NCBI GenBank assembly: GCA_002429245.1
Contig: DIZA01000007.1
Span: forward strand, 1-64,000
Source of the DNA: Candidatus Saccharibacteria bacterium UBA6040
GTDB taxonomy: Bacteria; Patescibacteriota; Saccharimonadia; Saccharimonadales; Saccharimonadaceae
DNA: 64,000 nucleotides
Direction: 5' to 3'
Positions 23,935 through 31,063 of this stretch are shown in pieces. The number at the start of each line of letters is the position of its first letter. Within the stretch, counting starts at the first letter, position 1. The notes beneath the pieces were generated by a model. The model worked only from the letters and a program-made list of their open reading frames with translations. It did not search any database and was not told where the DNA came from. Both the position numbers and the translations under genes were made by a program.

Positions 23935-24465
23935 CTATGCAATTTCGTCAATCGTCGCTTTGATCTGTGCGGTGACAGAAGCTTCGTCGATAATTGTGCC
24001 GTCAGGATTGATGTCTTTCATGAAGGCAAGTTCGGCAGGGTTGTGCTTGTAATCAGCTTTAAGCCATGGGAGGATATGATCCAACGCAGCGATAGATAGT
24101 GAACCCCCGCTCCAACCATATCCAACGATAGTGATTGGCTTGTCGATCCATTCATTCTTGAGTGAGTCGATCGCATTCTTTTGGACTGCGTTCAGTGAGT
24201 GGTTGTACTCGGGAGTGAGCCAAACAATCGCATCAGCATCGGTGACGAGCTTGCCCCATTCGATAACCGCAGGGTCGGTTGGGATGTAGTCTGGTGATGC
24301 AGGTGTAAGTTCGTGCGCGAAGAAAGGTAGGTTAATTTCCTTAAGATCAGCGACAACGATATGTACACCGTCGCGAGCATCAAGGTCTTTCTTCACAAGA
24401 TCAAAAATATTATCCGCGGCACGGCCTTTGCGAACGCTTGATAGCACAACTAAAACATTTGACAT
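23935..24465 (-). CDS. NADPH-dependent FMN reductase family protein
   Basis: 176-residue flavodoxin-fold flavoenzyme. The N-terminal VLVVLSSVRKGRAADN is the FMN phosphate loop and WLTPEYNHSLNAVQKNAID is the characteristic family motif (T-P-E-Y-N). Such enzymes reduce flavins, quinones or azo compounds with NADPH, helping against oxidative stress. Start ATG 24465 is preceded by AAGGAGT. It is monocistronic, with its own terminator. Confidence 0.88.
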   Translation of the reverse strand: MSNVLVVLSSVRKGRAADNIFDLVKKDLDARDGVHIVVADLKEINLPFFAHELTPASPDYIPTDPAVIEWGKLVTDADAIVWLTPEYNHSLNAVQKNAIDSLKNEWIDKPITIVGYGWSGGSLSIAALDHILPWLKADYKHNPAELAFMKDINPDGTIIDEASVTAQIKATIDEIA

Positions 24466-24575
24466 AGAAAATATGACTCCTTTTCATTCCGAATATCCCA
24501 GGGGAGCGGCGGTAATGGCTAAATTGTTGGTAACTTTAGTATAGCATAGGTTGCTATACAAGATATAGCATTATT

Positions 24576-25877
24576 TTATTTCTTTAGATCGAGAATAACG
24601 AGATTTTCGATGTGCGGTGTGCGAGGGAAGAAGTTGTAGCCTTGGTGTGAGGTAATTTCATATTTATCTAAGAGAAGCGCCACATCACGAGCTTGAGTGA
24701 CAGGATTACATGACAAGTAAATAATGCGAGCAGGCGTCGTTTCGAGTAAACGTTCAACGATTGATTTGTCGAGTCCAGCACGCGGGGGGTCAACAATAAT
24801 CGTTGCATCGCCGGTAATAAAGTCGAGTGCTTTTTCGCTTGGTGCGTGGACAGCTTGGGCATTCTTAATTTTCAGACGATCGATATTTTCTTTCATCTCG
24901 CGAACAGCACCTTCGTTGATTTCAACGAGCGTCAAGTCGCCAGCACCAATCGTGAGGCCGATTGTTCCAACGCCGCTATAAAGGTCAACGGTAGGTTTCG
25001 TAGGATCTACAAATGCTTTCATATCAAGCAATGCCTTTTGGTAGACAGGCAAGTTGATCTGGAAGAAGCTTTCAGTTGCGTAGCTGAATGGAACGTCGTT
25101 AATCGTATCGGTCAGTGGAAGCTTGCCCCATTCTTGAAGACGCTTCGTGATGACACTGGCTGGGCTGTTAGGGTTTGAATAAATCATTTCAAAGCCTTTA
25201 ACGCCGAGTGCTTCGATATCAATCGGGCGGATCGGATTAAATGATTCGCTCTTTACGTACAGTTGCATTGAAACATCGCCCTGTTGGTTGGCGCGAACAA
25301 GTAAAGTCTTTAATGAAAAGCCAGTTGCGTGATGTGCACGAAGTAGGTCACGCATCGCAAGCGCAGTCTTGTTAATACTGTCCATTGCAAGGTGACTGCC
25401 TTCGACAGGTACTTTACTATGGGTGCCACGGCCGAAGAAGGCGAGGTCAAGTTGTTCTGTTTCTTTGTCCCAGTACCAGCTAAATTCCATTTTATTTCGG
25501 TAGCCGAATTCGTGATCGTCAGAATAGACGCTGATTTCACCAGGAAGGGTAACACCGTGTAGTTCGAAAGCTTCTTTAATAAGTTCAGCTTTGTGCTTTT
25601 GTTCACTAGTGAATTTCATGATTTGCCACGGGCTGGTAGAAACGTAGCTACCTGGATCAAGCGCTTCGATGCGATCCTTGGCTGGTTTTAAGACTGAGAT
25701 AACGTAGCCTTCTGCGAAGCTGTTTTTCTTGCGGAAAAGCTGGACTTCAACCTCTTCAGTTGGTAATCCACCCCATACAAAAAGTTTGCGGCCATCGTCC
25801 ATGGTCGCGAGAGTTTGTCCGCCGCCAACAATCTTTTCGAGTGTGACAGTAACGATAGGGAAGGGTCGTTTACTCAT
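24576..25877 (-). CDS. RNA uracil-C5-methyltransferase (RlmD/RumA-TrmA family), Fe-S cysteines absent
   Basis: SAM-dependent enzyme making m5U in 23S rRNA or tRNA. The N-terminal TRAM-like domain (VTLEKIVGGGQTLATMDDG) is followed by a catalytic domain with VDLYSGVGTIGLTIG, DPPRAGLDKSIVE and the nucleophile block YLSCNPVTQARD. The four cysteines that bind a 4Fe-4S cluster in RlmD are missing; the equivalent stretch reads STSPWQIMKFTSEQKHKAEL. Whether the target is U747, U1939 or tRNA U54 cannot be decided. It is 433 residues and divergent from the next methyltransferase gene. Confidence 0.9.
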   Translation of the reverse strand: MSKRPFPIVTVTLEKIVGGGQTLATMDDGRKLFVWGGLPTEEVEVQLFRKKNSFAEGYVISVLKPAKDRIEALDPGSYVSTSPWQIMKFTSEQKHKAELIKEAFELHGVTLPGEISVYSDDHEFGYRNKMEFSWYWDKETEQLDLAFFGRGTHSKVPVEGSHLAMDSINKTALAMRDLLRAHHATGFSLKTLLVRANQQGDVSMQLYVKSESFNPIRPIDIEALGVKGFEMIYSNPNSPASVITKRLQEWGKLPLTDTINDVPFSYATESFFQINLPVYQKALLDMKAFVDPTKPTVDLYSGVGTIGLTIGAGDLTLVEINEGAVREMKENIDRLKIKNAQAVHAPSEKALDFITGDATIIVDPPRAGLDKSIVERLLETTPARIIYLSCNPVTQARDVALLLDKYEITSHQGYNFFPRTPHIENLVILDLKK

Positions 25878-25915
25878 TTACTAGTCTTATTATAGTCTAT
25901 AAGGGGTAAATAGCC

Positions 25916-25921
25916 TATAAT
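25916..25921 (+). promoter_or_regulatory. -10 element of the KsgA/Erm-like gene
   Basis: TATAAT lies 10 nt before ATG 25932 with no ribosome-binding site between them. Confidence 0.55.
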
Positions 25922-25931
25922 TAGATGTGAT

Positions 25932-26666
25932 ATGGCACGTCTCGACAATTATTCTCAACACAACCTCCGCGGTCAGGACTTTATTAAAGAGCTGATCGGG
26001 CACACGAATATTAAACCGACCGACCTTGTTTACGACATTGGCGCGGGTACGGGTGCGATTACTGCAGCGCTTGCTCAGAAAGCAAAGTTTGTTGTTGCGA
26101 TTGAGTTCGAGCCACAAGCGGCCGCAAAACTGCGTGAGAATATCGAAGGGCACTATCCAAATGTCGATATTATTGAAGGCGATTTTTTAAAGTTGGAACT
26201 GCCAAACAAGCCTTACAAGATCTTTGCGAACATTCCGTTCCACCTGAGTTCACCGATTATTCATAAGATTACTGAAGACGCTAATTCACCCTCTGCCGCG
26301 TACTTAATTGTCCAGAAACAGTTTGCGAATAAATTACTGCCAAATTCTGATAGGTTCACGGGACAACTCGGCATGATGATCGGTCCAACTTTTGGCGTTC
26401 GGATTCGCCGGCCATTAAAACGATCTGATTACACACCGCCACCGGCTGTCGACACTGTCCTTATTGAAATCAAAAAGCGCGACGAACCATTTATTCCGTT
26501 GGATGAGATGGGGAAGTATCGTGGATTTATCGAAGGCTGTTTTTCAGATCCAAAGATTTTTGCGAAGACACCACAAAAGAGGATCGGTTTGCCCGCAGGA
26601 ATTAAGCCTTCCGAGATGCGACTACATCAATGGGTAGAGTTGTTCAACGAGTACAAATTCAAATAG
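25932..26666 (+). CDS. rRNA adenine N6-(di)methyltransferase, KsgA/Erm family
   Basis: SAM-dependent dimethyltransferase of adenine in rRNA. It begins NYSQHNLRGQDFIKELI (the SQNFL-like start), the SAM loop is VYDIGAGTGAITAALA, acidic motif II follows as VVAIEFEP, and the catalytic motif is FANIPFHLSS (N-I-P-Y/F). A KRSDYTPPPAVDTVLI block is shared with KsgA and Erm. The 244-residue length and NIPFHLSS motif are nearer Erm-type 23S enzymes, which would give macrolide tolerance, but 16S KsgA activity is not excluded. A hairpin follows the stop. Confidence 0.85.
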   Translation: MARLDNYSQHNLRGQDFIKELIGHTNIKPTDLVYDIGAGTGAITAALAQKAKFVVAIEFEPQAAAKLRENIEGHYPNVDIIEGDFLKLELPNKPYKIFANIPFHLSSPIIHKITEDANSPSAAYLIVQKQFANKLLPNSDRFTGQLGMMIGPTFGVRIRRPLKRSDYTPPPAVDTVLIEIKKRDEPFIPLDEMGKYRGFIEGCFSDPKIFAKTPQKRIGLPAGIKPSEMRLHQWVELFNEYKFK

Positions 26667-26670
26667 ATAT

Positions 26671-26710
26671 GAAATCGTCGCGCTCTACTGAAAGAGACGC
26701 GACGTATTTC
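26671..26710 (+). terminator. Long hairpin after the KsgA/Erm-like gene
   Basis: GAAAT-CGTCGCG-CTCT (26671-26686) pairs with AGAG-CGCGACG-ATTTC (26693-26710) with two single bulges. There is no long T-run, but the stem is strong on both strands and could end transcription from both sides. Confidence 0.6.
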
Positions 26711-26826
26711 ACCCGGATGCGAGATAGGTCTCTGGTTATTCCCAGAGATAGTACACGCCATACCTCGGCGTCTTGCGACACTCACGGTGGCGAACCAGTC
26801 ATTTCTTGGCCATGTTGCTTCTTTCT

Positions 26827-27063
26827 CTAAAGGGGGATGACGGTGATCTGATTCCAGCTGACGTACGAGTGCTGACGTTTCCATTTCTGCTTGTAACGGA
26901 TGTTACAGGCTTCCATGAAGCGTCGACAGACGTAGTTACGCGCATTGCTGCGCATCGCAAAGTCGTGGCTTTTGAGCCTTGTCATCACCAGTGGACTGAT
27001 GAAGATGTCGGCTTTGAAACGGCTGTGGGCGTACTTGATGCGGTGAGTTGGCTTTTCGGCCAA
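26827..27063 (-). CDS. Small basic protein, tandem paralogue 1 of a new family, 78 aa
   Basis: No known family. The strongly basic protein contains ADIFISP near the N-terminus, then RNYVCRRFMEACNIRY and a late YVSW. The same order is found in the gene at 27368-27646 (ADIYIDP, RNQICSAFREACIVEY, FIKW), so the two are paralogues. I place the start at TTG 27063 because a consensus AGGAGG lies 8 nt upstream; its paralogue uses the same arrangement. A near-consensus promoter lies at 27120-27148, and the leader carries an ACAC-TTCG-GTGT hairpin. No signal peptide or TM helix is visible. Function unknown. Confidence 0.7.
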   Translation of the reverse strand: MAEKPTHRIKYAHSRFKADIFISPLVMTRLKSHDFAMRSNARNYVCRRFMEACNIRYKQKWKRQHSYVSWNQITVIPL

Positions 27064-27119
27064 TGGTCTCACCTCCTATCTGGTTGAGGGCGAAATGTGC
27101 ACACCGAAGTGTTGACGAT

Positions 27120-27148
27120 ATTATAGCACAAATATGATAATAAATCAA
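27120..27148 (-). promoter_or_regulatory. Promoter of small paralogue 1
   Basis: On the minus strand TTGATT (27148-27143), a 17-bp spacer and TATAAT (27125-27120). The transcript leader of about 50 nt includes a UUCG-type stem-loop (AACACTTCGGTGTG) and a perfect AGGAGG. Confidence 0.8.
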
Positions 27149-27159
27149 GTAGAAATGAA

Positions 27160-27183
27160 ATTGGCCGTGCATATAGCACGGCC
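27160..27183 (-). terminator. Terminator of the paralogue-2/Cys-rich unit
   Basis: GGCCGTGC (27163-27170) pairs perfectly with GCACGGCC (27176-27183) around ATATA; on the minus strand it is followed by AATTTCATTT. It separates the two minus-strand units of the island. Confidence 0.8.
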
Positions 27184-27212
27184 GCTTCCACCCAGTCCGG
27201 AGAGAGGAGTTG

Positions 27213-27371
27213 TCACGAGTGAACCGGCCGTAGCGTACAGGTGTAGTTGCACTTGTCGTGACGGAATTCTGGTTCACCATTGCATGGCTTGCAGTAGTCC
27301 AGGCCACAGCACTTGCCGGTCCAGCCATCGATGGTGGTCACTGGTTCTGGCGTTGCCTCTGATGTTGTCAT
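27213..27371 (-). CDS. Small six-cysteine protein, 52 aa, coupled to paralogue 2
   Basis: Unrecognised. The C-terminal half carries six cysteines in the order CC-x4-C-x2-C-x10-C-x3-C (GKCCGLDYCKPC ... DKCNYTC), suggesting either a disulfide-rich or a metal-binding module. The first 18 residues are acidic/Thr-rich and contain no signal peptide. The ATG at 27371 overlaps the TGA of the upstream gene (ATGA), and a terminator follows about 30 nt after the stop, so the gene boundaries are well supported. Base composition is clearly more GC-rich than its neighbours. The longer frame upstream of this ATG only shadows paralogue 2. Confidence 0.6.
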   Translation of the reverse strand: MTTSEATPEPVTTIDGWTGKCCGLDYCKPCNGEPEFRHDKCNYTCTLRPVHS

Positions 27372-27646
27372 CGCGACCCCGCCATCGAAGCATCGGACAT
27401 CTTGGTGATCGACAGATCGGACCACTTGATGAACCGTTCCGCGCGTTCGTCGAAGACGTTGCCGTACTCGACGATGCAGGCTTCGCGGAACGCACTGCAG
27501 ATCTGATTGCGTAGCGTTTTCATTGCTGCTTTCTGTTGCGGGTCGTCGCTGCTGAGTTTTGCTCGTCGAGCATCCTCGGGGTCGATATAGATGTCGGCCT
27601 CCCAGCCTTCGCGGTGCGTGGCGTGGGTGTTCGGTGCAAGCGTCAA
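27368..27646 (-). CDS. Small protein, tandem paralogue 2 of a new family, 92 aa
   Basis: Homologous to the gene at 26827-27063: WEADIYIDP, then RNQICSAFREACIVEYGN and RFIKW align with KADIFISP, RNYVCRRFMEACNIRY and YVSW. It differs by being more acidic and five residues longer between the first two blocks. The start TTG 27646 has GAGGAGG 8 nt upstream; the frame extends to a GTG at 27694 but without a ribosome-binding site. The promoter lies at 27712-27739. It is translationally coupled to the six-cysteine gene. The region is GC-rich compared with the rest, suggesting recent acquisition. Function unknown. Confidence 0.7.
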   Translation of the reverse strand: MTLAPNTHATHREGWEADIYIDPEDARRAKLSSDDPQQKAAMKTLRNQICSAFREACIVEYGNVFDERAERFIKWSDLSITKMSDASMAGSR

Positions 27647-27711
27647 ATGAGCCGCCTCCTCTTCTCTCTGTGGATTCGTGGGTGAAAGGTACACTTTGTA
27701 GTGATTTGTGT

Positions 27712-27739
27712 AGTGTACTATAAAAAGTCATTTCGTCAA
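27712..27739 (-). promoter_or_regulatory. Promoter of the paralogue-2/Cys-rich unit
   Basis: On the minus strand TTGACG (27739-27734), a 16-bp spacer and TACACT (27717-27712). It is divergent from and close to the metK promoter. Confidence 0.7.
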
Positions 27740-27756
27740 ATAAGTAAAAGCTTTGC

Positions 27757-27762
27757 TATACT
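27757..27762 (+). promoter_or_regulatory. -10 element of the metK riboswitch transcript
   Basis: TTTGC-TATACT, the window's common extended -10, starts transcription about 15 nt upstream of the riboswitch. Unlike most TATACT promoters here it is followed by a long structured leader. Confidence 0.65.
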
Positions 27763-27783
27763 AAAAAAGTTAAACAATTAAAC

Positions 27784-27952
27784 ACGTATCCAGAGTGCAG
27801 CGAGAGATCTAGCTCTATGACCTGCCGGCAACCAGCCTCCTGTATCTATTACGAAGGCAACGGTGCCCCTTCTAGCCCTCACGGGAAGATAGACGTTACT
27901 CCTTCTACCTTTCCCGTCTGTGGCGCGAAAGATACGTAGAAGGAGTATTTTT
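27784..27952 (+). promoter_or_regulatory. SAM-I (S-box) riboswitch controlling metK, translational type
   Basis: The aptamer matches the S-box core: AGAG, a kink-turn segment GAGAGATCTAGCTCTATGA (canonical GAGGGA...GGCCCUxUGA), CCTGCCGGCAACC, P3 GCCT/AGGC, then CGGTGCC. P1 can form between ACGTATC (27784-27790) and GATAGACGT (27888-27896), and CCC/GGG near 27876-27885 gives P4. The expression platform is a perfect 12-bp stem, TACTCCTTCTAC (27897-27908) with GTAGAAGGAGTA (27936-27947), which buries the metK Shine-Dalgarno. ACGGGAA (27881-27887) can instead pair with TTCCCGT (27911-27917), which would disrupt P4 and release the SD. Expected logic: SAM bound, metK off. Confidence 0.85.
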
Positions 27953-28921
27953 ATGTCAATTTTTAAAACAGCCGAGAGCGTCTCACCAAAACACCCGGAC
28001 AAGATTTGTGACCAGATATCGGATGCGATATTAGATGCGCATTTGACGGAAGACCCTGATGCACGGGTTGCGGTGGATGTTGCAGGTGGACATGGCAAAG
28101 TATTTGTGACGGGCGAAGTGACGTCGAAAGCCGTTAATGCCGACGTCGTGGCGATTGTGAAGCGATTGGCTGGTGATGTTGAAGTTATCGAGCATATTGC
28201 GGCGCAGAGTCCCGAGATCGCACAAGGCGTTGATACTGGCGGTGCTGGTGATCAAGGAATCATGGTTGGGTATGCGACGAATGAGACCGTTGAACTACTG
28301 CCTTTGGAATTTGTGCTTGCTCGCAAGTTAAACCAGTACTTATACAAGATTTGGCCATACGACGGTAAGACTCAGGTGACGACGAAAGTCGGCAAGATCG
28401 TGTCGATTGTCGCAAGCTTCCAGCACGCACCACAAGCTAAGTTACAGGCGAGTGTCTTGGACTGGATAAAACAAGAACCAACTGCCATTGTAGGTAAGGA
28501 TGTTTCATTACACGTTAACCCAGCAGGGGATTGGGAAGTTGGTGGCTTTGATGCCGACGCAGGACTGACTGGTCGCAAACTGATTGTTGATAACTATGGT
28601 CCGCGTATCCCGATTGGTGGCGGTGCATTTAGTGGGAAAGATCCAAGTAAGGTTGACCGATCGGCAGCGTACATGGCACGAAAAGTTGCAGTCGATTATT
28701 TGAAGGCCAGGGAGGCTAAAGAAGTCTTTGTGTATTTGGCGTATGCGATTGGGTATGATCAACCGTTAGAAGCGACAGTTGTGATTGATGGTAAAGAAGA
28801 AGTGGTTGAAGGGTACGATTTATCGCCGAATGGGATTATTAGGGCGCTAGATTTGAAGAGGCCTATTTATGAGGAGACGGCACGGTATGGGCATTTTGGA
28901 TATGAAAATTTTAATAGTTAA
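27953..28921 (+). CDS. metK: S-adenosylmethionine synthetase (short form)
   Basis: Makes SAM from ATP and methionine. Conserved pieces are SPKHPDKICDQISDAILDA, the GGAGDQG loop and the phosphate-binding GGGAFSGKDPSKVDRS. The protein has 322 residues against about 384 in E. coli; the missing parts fall in surface loops and the central region, while active-site motifs remain. I start at ATG 27953, preceded by AGAAGGAG; the frame also opens at GTG 27920, but that lies inside the riboswitch hairpin. SAM feeds the several methyltransferases in this window (TrmD, the RlmD-like and KsgA/Erm-like enzymes). Confidence 0.95.
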   Translation: MSIFKTAESVSPKHPDKICDQISDAILDAHLTEDPDARVAVDVAGGHGKVFVTGEVTSKAVNADVVAIVKRLAGDVEVIEHIAAQSPEIAQGVDTGGAGDQGIMVGYATNETVELLPLEFVLARKLNQYLYKIWPYDGKTQVTTKVGKIVSIVASFQHAPQAKLQASVLDWIKQEPTAIVGKDVSLHVNPAGDWEVGGFDADAGLTGRKLIVDNYGPRIPIGGGAFSGKDPSKVDRSAAYMARKVAVDYLKAREAKEVFVYLAYAIGYDQPLEATVVIDGKEEVVEGYDLSPNGIIRALDLKRPIYEETARYGHFGYENFNS

Positions 28922-30283
28922 TCACTTTTTTATTTTTGGTATCTCAATATCGAACTGTGTGTATTCGGTCGAAGGGTTGAGGGATAACTTTCCTTTGAAA
29001 TGTGTATCAATAATCTGCTTTGTAACAAACAGACCGATTCCTAAACCTGCTGTTTTAGTACTTTTTTGAGGCTGGAATAATGATTTACGTGCGGTATCAG
29101 AAATGCCCCTTCCGAAATCTTTTACAGAGATAAGAACTTTTGATTTTGTTGAGCTGACTTCGATAGATATTTCAGATCGCTTTGCGGTATTCGCTTGGGC
29201 GGCGTTCGTCACAAGAATTGTTATGGCTTGAACTAGTCTCAAGGGATCACCGAAAATTGTGTATTTACCCGGAGCTTTATCTTCAACGAATAGTTTTATG
29301 TTGGAGTTACTCAGTTTTTTCCTCAGTTGTTCTATTGAATCTTTTGTTGTGATGCGGGCATCAAACTTATGCGAGTTATCACTTTCTTTGATCTGATTTC
29401 TAACCTGATCGATAATTGTGTCTATATAGAAAATACTTTCTTTTGCATGGTTGATCGCCACTGAATTTTCTTGGCGTTCGTTGAGGTCGTCTATATCAAG
29501 GGTTAGTATGCTGAGGTAGTTTGCTAACTCATGAAGAATGATCGTAGTTAGTTGACCGAGCTCTGCAAATTTATATAGCTGTTTTAATTCTTTCTGTTGT
29601 GCATCCCTGAGGCGTTTAGTTTGTTCTTCGACTCGAACAGCAAGCGCGTCTCTTTCTTTGTGAAGCGCTAGTTCGGCATTTACTGCTCTCTCAAGCGTGT
29701 CTTCCATCTTTCTTCCCGAAAGCCACGAAATGAGTGCAAATATACAGAATATAACGGAATAGCTTGCGACATCGCCGAACGTAGAGTTGTCATCGAGCAT
29801 CGATCTGTCAGGTTGGCTAAGCCCGACAATACTTGAGTATTGGAGTAGGATTAGTGTGACGATAATGCCGAGCGTTACGGGTATGATGCGTTTTGCACCT
29901 AGCATGACGCCAGTAAGAAAGATTACGAAACTGAGTATGAGGACTCCGACCGGGGCGTTAATGCCCCATGTGTGAAGAATCAGTAGTCCAATAACGGCGT
30001 AAAGAGCTACGAGCATCCAGGCGCCTGTTCGCACTCGCTCTTTATGGACAAAGTACCCAACTAAGGTCAGATATACCAAGACGCCTGAGCCTACGAGTAT
30101 CCTGGCGAGCACGTATTGATGTCCAAGCGTTAGAAAACTTATAAGTAATAGAACTATAAGAAGAATATTTACGAGAAAAGAGCCTGCCAAAATAATTTTT
30201 GTTATATGCTCTGAGGATTTGCGTAATTTAATAATTGGCAACGCGTTGTATTTATTGATGAACGAAGAAAATTTCATATTCAT
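28922..30283 (-). CDS. Sensor histidine kinase with six-TM input domain
   Basis: Membrane two-component kinase, about 453 residues. Six or so hydrophobic helices fill residues 25-195, with no large extracytoplasmic loop, so it may sense a membrane-associated signal. A coiled-coil linker (ELALHKERDALAVRVEEQTKRL) follows. The H-box ILHELANYLSILTLDID carries the phospho-accepting His, then the N-box NAAQANTA, G1 DFGRGIS and G2 GLGIGLFV complete the ATPase. I prefer ATG 30283, one base past the response-regulator stop (TGAGATG), over an upstream TTG at 30298. It forms an operon with the response regulator. Confidence 0.9.
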   Translation of the reverse strand: MNMKFSSFINKYNALPIIKLRKSSEHITKIILAGSFLVNILLIVLLLISFLTLGHQYVLARILVGSGVLVYLTLVGYFVHKERVRTGAWMLVALYAVIGLLILHTWGINAPVGVLILSFVIFLTGVMLGAKRIIPVTLGIIVTLILLQYSSIVGLSQPDRSMLDDNSTFGDVASYSVIFCIFALISWLSGRKMEDTLERAVNAELALHKERDALAVRVEEQTKRLRDAQQKELKQLYKFAELGQLTTIILHELANYLSILTLDIDDLNERQENSVAINHAKESIFYIDTIIDQVRNQIKESDNSHKFDARITTKDSIEQLRKKLSNSNIKLFVEDKAPGKYTIFGDPLRLVQAITILVTNAAQANTAKRSEISIEVSSTKSKVLISVKDFGRGISDTARKSLFQPQKSTKTAGLGIGLFVTKQIIDTHFKGKLSLNPSTEYTQFDIEIPKIKK

Positions 30284-30284
30284 C

Positions 30285-30956
30285 TCAACTCTCGTCAATC
30301 TTATACCCTAATCCGTAGGCAGTTTTGATGTAGGCATCTTCGAAAGGTCGGTCTACCTTATCTCGAAGATGTTTTATATGAACATCCACAGTACTTGTCC
30401 AGCTATTTGAATGCGAACTCCAGACATGGTCCATTATCATGCTGCGCGTCATAATTCTGCCTTTGTTGATTACTAAATATTCAAGAATGTCGAACTCTTT
30501 TCGCCTTAGGCTGATTTCTACGCCAGACCTAGAGACTTTGTGGTGATCAATGTCCATAGTAAGGTCGCGATATTCGATGATTGATCTGATCTGGTTTCTC
30601 GTTTGACGACGGCCGACAGCGGCAATTCGAGCTCTCAATTCGTCTGTATTGAAAGGCTTTGTCACATAATCATCCGCACCTGCGTTAAGGAGGTTAACTC
30701 TATCAGTAATCTCTGCATTGCCCGTCAGCACGAGTATGGGGTTATTGAATTTTAGCCGACGCATATTCTTGCAGACCTCTAATCCCGACATTCCAGGAAG
30801 TCCAAGATCGAGAAGTATAACACCGTATTCAATATCCTTTATTTTTTCGAGCGCATCCTCCCCACTATCCACGATATCGACAACGTAAGCCTTCCTTAGG
30901 TGATAGGATATCCTTTCGGCTAGACGCTGATTGTCCTCAACAAGTAGTAATTTCAT
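30285..30956 (-). CDS. OmpR/PhoB-family response regulator
   Basis: 223 residues. The receiver domain (1-115) has the acidic pair in VEDN, the phospho-acceptor in GVILLDLGLPGMSG, and the Lys in DDYVTKPF. The C-terminal winged helix (about 130-220) has the ISLRRKEFDILEYLV block, then HVWSS, then VDVHIKHLRDKVD and KTAYGLGYKI. It is partner of the adjoining kinase and transcribed first. Target genes are not evident; the divergent PAP2 gene is one candidate. Confidence 0.95.
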   Translation of the reverse strand: MKLLLVEDNQRLAERISYHLRKAYVVDIVDSGEDALEKIKDIEYGVILLDLGLPGMSGLEVCKNMRRLKFNNPILVLTGNAEITDRVNLLNAGADDYVTKPFNTDELRARIAAVGRRQTRNQIRSIIEYRDLTMDIDHHKVSRSGVEISLRRKEFDILEYLVINKGRIMTRSMIMDHVWSSHSNSWTSTVDVHIKHLRDKVDRPFEDAYIKTAYGLGYKIDES

Positions 30957-31063
30957 GATTCTTTGTAAGATCTTTCATATTACTTAAGATTATGGCATTT
31001 TTATTAAATAATCCTTAACTTTTTAGCGTAAGCTCGTGGTGTAAATAGGAGTATCATAAATAC

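Noticed and set aside
26627..26884. 85-codon minus-strand frame downstream of small paralogue 1
   Set aside because: It runs through the long hairpin at 26671-26710 into the KsgA/Erm-like gene, overlaps paralogue 1, and has no ribosome-binding site.
27213..27731. 172-codon minus-strand frame in the six-cysteine gene's frame
   Set aside because: The upstream two thirds shadow paralogue 2 and are rich in Arg/His/Ser; only the part from ATG 27371 has an overlap start and a plausible composition.
27920..27952. GTG start 11 codons upstream of metK
   Set aside because: It lies within the riboswitch expression platform; ATG 27953 has the AGAAGGAG ribosome-binding site and gives the normal MetK N-terminus.
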